From assembly GCA_001931875.2 (NCBI GenBank), contig MSJH02000397.1, positions 1-22,161 of the forward strand: a stretch of DNA of 22,161 bases. The letters are read 5' to 3'. The notes beneath the pieces are model-generated. The model ran no database searches and was not told the origin of the DNA. It saw nothing but the letters and a program-made list of their open reading frames with translations. Origin of the DNA: Byssochlamys sp. IMV 00236. Its lineage: Eukaryota > Ascomycota > Eurotiomycetes > Eurotiales > Thermoascaceae. The translations under genes and the position numbers were made by a program. Each line of letters opens with the position of its first letter. Within the stretch, counting starts at the first letter, position 1. Below, piece by piece: positions 19,491 through 22,161 of this stretch.

Positions 19491-20795
19491 TTATAATATA
19501 CGGGGCCTTTGGTTAGCTACGCTCAAAACATTCTGTGCTTGAAAGGCACTCATTGGCTGTACGTGGCCTGCTCCATCCTTGACGAAAGCAGTACCTTCTG
19601 AAGAAGGAGGTAAAAATACAACATTTGTATTTGGTGCTTTGGAAAGGTTGTTTAAGGTGTCAAGATATCTGATCTGCATAGCAGAAGGTGTATTAAGTAT
19701 ATCAGCAGCCTCTCTCATCAGTTTAGCAGCGTCAACTTCAGCCCTTGCAGTAATGACTTTAGACTGTCCAGTACGTTTAGCTTGAGCAGCTGCAGAAAGC
19801 GATTCTTGAAGCTCTTTTGAAAAGCTAAAGTCTTTGATAAGGATCGATTCAATCTACAGCCACGTTAAGCAACCTTATGCGCATTCCTTATGTCTGTGCT
19901 AAATTACCTTTACTCCCCAGTCAGCAGCCACGCCACCAGTAATATCCTGAACCTCTTGAGCTATTGCCTCACGATTTTCAACACATTCTTGTAGTACTTT
20001 ACCGCCCAAAATATGACGAAGTGTTGTTTGGGTCCTTTTTATCTATTATTAGCTATCCAGCTTGTTTCCACAACACCTTTTATTCTTATTACCTTTCTAT
20101 CAGTGCCTTTTTCACATTATTCACTCCAAACGTAGCTTGATATGGATCAATTATATGCCAGTATAAGACTGAGTCGATCAAAACTGTCACATTATCTTTT
20201 GTCATGATGTACTGACGAGGAATATCTGCAATCTGTATCTTTACATCCACTCTCTTTATTGTTTCCGTTAGGGGGTTAATCTATATTATAAAAAATTAGA
20301 ATATGTATACAATCGCGTTGATTCATGCATACCTTGACAAGACCGGGATCAACGCACTTGTAAAATTTTCCAAATCGTGATACGAGACCAACGCTACCTT
20401 GCCTGACGGGTTTATATGGATTGGGAAAACAGAAGCAACCGGGAATCTAAAATCATAATCTGTAAGCAAACATTTTGTGATCTATCGTGTTATTTTACCG
20501 TGCCAAATGCTCCAATGATAGAACCTAAACCATTCATCATATTACCATACCATCCCTAAATCACACTGTCAATAACAAGAATGCTTTCTAATCATGCTCA
20601 TATTACATGTTCAATAGTACTTAAGTCAAGTTCTAATGCAAGACTAGGTTGTATTCCGTTGGTTGCAAAGTCTCCTTTAACTTGTTGGATCGTACGTGAT
20701 GGTTGACCAGACGTGCTTGGGCCGCCTTTTGCTGTATAACCGGACTTCATCAATGGAAAGTCGTCTTCAACGTGACTATTTGTGCGGTTTGACAT
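19491..20795 (-). CDS. Stomatin-like SPFH (band 7) domain protein
   Basis: Membrane-scaffold protein of the stomatin group, expected to oligomerise on the inner face of a membrane. Exons on the minus strand are 20795-20607, 20555-20499, 20446-20333, 20280-20093, 20034-19908 and 19853-19491; introns are 51, 52, 52, 58 and 54 nt; product 345 aa. The N-terminal 63 residues are polar. Then come GAFGTIPGCFCFPNPYKPV (Cys residues that could be acylated) and the SPFH domain (about 95-270): QGSVGLVSRFGKFYKCVDPG, VTVLIDSVLYWHIIDPY, ERTQTTLRHILGG, NREAIAQEVQ and WGVKIESILIKDFSF. A coiled-coil segment rich in Ala/Glu/Lys follows (AAQAKRTGQSKVITARAEVD), then RYLDTLNNLSKAPNTNVVFLPP. No N-terminal hydrophobic hairpin is evident. 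The upstream region overlaps the left arm of the terminal inverted repeat. Confidence 0.92.
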
Positions 20796-20950
20796 ATTGA
20801 GAGTTTAAGATAATACAAGCGAAGAAGAACAAAAAGAAATAAAAAAGAGAGATAAAGAAAAGGGAAAGAAAAAGAAAAAAAAAAGACTTTTATGCTCAAA
20901 TTGAAAATGCGCCAAAAAAAAAAACAACAGAAAGTCATCAGGACATGTAT
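20796..20950 (-). promoter_or_regulatory. Pyrimidine-rich leader of the SPFH gene
   Basis: On the minus strand this 155-bp stretch is almost entirely T/C-rich with T runs, like the leaders of the other genes here. It lies between the SPFH start codon and the outer boundary of the left inverted-repeat arm visible in this window. Confidence 0.45.
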
Positions 20951-21410
20951 TTTTTTTTTCTTCTCTTTTTTCCTGCAAAGCACAATACGAAAAGTTTAAA
21001 AAGTTGCTAAGCAGTTGGTGAGACCCGTTGAAGGGGGGAGCTTTATCCATTTTTAGCAAATATGGTTACACAATAAGTACTCACCAAAGGGATCTGGTGA
21101 AAGAGAGACACAGACAGAGAGAGAAAGAGAAAGAAAGAGAAAAGAGCTAAGCAAGCTGAGCAAACCAAAGTTGCCTGCTTAGCAAATATGGTAATGTAGG
21201 ACATGATGCTACTACACATGCGTGGAGTGTATCTTGTAAAGAAGGATGATCTATTGTCTTTACCAGGTTTATAAACACACTTTCAAAGTAATACACAAGT
21301 ATGGCAAAGTACTAAGACTAAGATGACTTTTACTACTAACAACCTGATAAAGTGTCAAGTCAAGTAGATCATCCATTGTAATCGTATTATAAAGATCATC
21401 GCTACGCTAG
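20951..21410 (+). repeat. Left arm (460 bp) of a long inverted repeat
   Basis: Reverse complement of 21701-22161. By eye I see only two mismatches (21394 and 21402) and a one-base difference in a T/A run (six T's at 20966-20971 against seven A's at 22140-22146). Contents include a purine-rich GA tract (about 21098-21147), two copies of a 14-bp direct repeat, and a short minus-strand ORF starting MDKAPPFNGSHQLL at 21050 that is mirrored in the other arm. No transposase is present. Confidence 0.9.
21053..21192 (+). repeat. 14-bp direct repeat pair inside the left arm
   Basis: TTAGCAAATATGGT occurs at 21053-21066 and 21179-21192, 126 bp apart. It is mirrored in the right arm at 22045-22058 and 21919-21932. 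Related GCTTAGCAA/TTGCTAAGC words also occur at 21003-21011 and 21177-21185. These may be binding sites in the upstream region of the SPFH gene. Confidence 0.55.
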
Positions 21411-21530
21411 ATCATTCTTTGCTTTACAAAGTATGCCCCATAGATGTGTAGCAGTATTGTGTTTCACATGGTCATATTTGTTTATTATGCAACCTAAAAA
21501 AAAGAATGTGTATCTTACCTTGCTTACCTC
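21408..21530 (+). repeat. Diverged third copy of part of the repeat arm
   Basis: 21408-21493 aligns directly to the right arm at 21858-21941 with 60 identities in 84 gap-free columns and one 2-nt gap (counted by eye). Anchors in common are TAGATCAT, CTTTACAA, ATGTGTAG, CATATTTG and GCAAC. After an ~11-nt length difference, CTTGCTTA-CTC matches again, to 21530 and 21967. Of 24 substitutions, 19 are transitions. It abuts the inner end of the left arm. Confidence 0.7.
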
Positions 21531-21700
21531 ACCCCATCGGAACCTGGAACGGGAAGCAACAATGATTGCAGTAAAAGAAGAATACTTCATGTTCTTTCCT
21601 TAATACGCTGAGTCGTCAAAAGCACTAGTTTTCTCAAATAACTAGTATCAAGACAGCGCTTTTATTGTATTCAGCGCCAGTTCCAGATTACATTTTATCG
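21411..21700. other. Spacer of the inverted repeat
   Basis: A 290-bp spacer. Its first ~120 bp are a diverged third copy of arm sequence (listed separately). The rest has no recognisable gene. A short minus-strand ORF (21402-21590) starts MKYSSFTAIIVASRS and meets a donor-like GTAAGC after about 21 codons, but I see no family. A small hairpin, ACTAGTT/AACTAGT (21624-21630 with 21640-21646, 9-nt loop), is flanked by AAAAGC/GCTTTT (21618-21623 with 21658-21663). Confidence 0.5.
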
Positions 21701-22161
21701 CTAGCGTAACGATGATATTTATAATACGATTACAATGGATGATCTACTTGACTTGACACTTTATCAGGTTGTTAGTAGTAAAAGTCATCTTAGTCTTAGT
21801 ACTTTGCCATACTTGTGTATTACTTTGAAAGTGTGTTTATAAACCTGGTAAAGACAATAGATCATCCTTCTTTACAAGATACACTCCACGCATGTGTAGT
21901 AGCATCATGTCCTACATTACCATATTTGCTAAGCAGGCAACTTTGGTTTGCTCAGCTTGCTTAGCTCTTTTCTCTTTCTTTCTCTTTCTCTCTCTGTCTG
22001 TGTCTCTCTTTCACCAGATCCCTTTGGTGAGTACTTATTGTGTAACCATATTTGCTAAAAATGGATAAAGCTCCCCCCTTCAACGGGTCTCACCAACTGC
22101 TTAGCAACTTTTTAAACTTTTCGTATTGTGCTTTGCAGGAAAAAAGAGAAGAAAAAAAAAA
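21701..22161 (-). repeat. Right arm (461 bp) of the long inverted repeat, running to the window end
   Basis: Reverse complement of 20951-21410. The outer edge is the end of the sequence, in a run of nine A's, so the true length of the arm is unknown. If the symmetry continued, a second SPFH-like gene on the plus strand would be expected to start roughly 156 bp beyond the end. Confidence 0.9.

Noticed and set aside
20805..21059. Minus-strand ORF containing MDKAPPFNGSHQLL, mirrored in the right arm
   Set aside because: It becomes Phe/Ser-rich low complexity through the T/C-rich leader of the SPFH gene, and no family is recognised. At most an upstream ORF in a leader.
21098..21147. GA-rich tract as a gene or specific regulatory element
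   Set aside because: It is simple-sequence purine-rich DNA of the kind seen in most leaders in this window; nothing specific can be claimed.
20951..22161. Hairpin telomere or telomeric end
   Set aside because: No tandem telomeric repeat is present, the palindrome has a 290-bp spacer with unrelated sequence, and the window stops in a simple A run.
1..22161. tRNA, rRNA, CRISPR arrays, transposase genes, viral genes
   Set aside because: I looked on both strands and found no supportable example; all substantial coding sequence is explained by the listed fungal genes.

Overview
This 22.2-kb window is a gene-dense, intron-rich fungal nuclear segment. It most likely comes from an early-diverging lineage such as Mucoromycota. 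I infer this from the AT-rich intergenic DNA, the very short and uniform introns (38 reconstructed, all 47-70 nt), the fused TRP5-type tryptophan synthase, and the mix of PDR transporter, F-box and VPS68 genes. No tool was run. Splice sites were placed by hand from GT/AG ends, reading-frame continuity and remembered family conservation. The window begins in a run of 25 A's and ends in a run of A's inside a long inverted repeat, so it may be a whole contig that broke at homopolymers and a repeat.

Layout from left to right: a PDR-type ABC transporter (+, 706-5170) meets a NELF-A-like transcription elongation factor (-, 5273-6848) tail to tail. Next come an F-box protein (-, 6953-8368) and isoprenylcysteine methyltransferase/STE14 (-, 8491-9401). 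STE14 shares a 151-bp divergent promoter with IST1 (+, 9553-10535). A tightly packed plus-strand series follows: a SAPS-family phosphatase-associated protein (11096-13439), the CCR4-NOT ubiquitin ligase NOT4 (13539-15410) and the endosomal membrane protein VPS68 (15476-16256). VPS68 converges on a bifunctional tryptophan synthase (-, 16348-18623) whose promoter has TATA, CCAAT and GCN4-type sites. A stomatin-like SPFH protein (-, 19491-20795) follows a roughly 870-bp interval that may hold a 36-residue spliced ORF.

The right end (20951-22161) is a near-perfect inverted repeat with arms of about 460 bp around a 290-bp spacer. The spacer begins with a third, diverged copy of part of the arm.

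Functionally this is a housekeeping region: drug/lipid efflux, transcription elongation, prenyl-protein methylation, ESCRT/endosome function (IST1 and VPS68), phosphatase regulation, mRNA decay/ubiquitination and tryptophan synthesis. No operon-like pathway links the genes. The points most worth attention are the NELF-A homologue in a fungus, a second copy of the IST1 C-terminal peptide whose codon differences are all synonymous, and the terminal inverted repeat with its diverged third copy.
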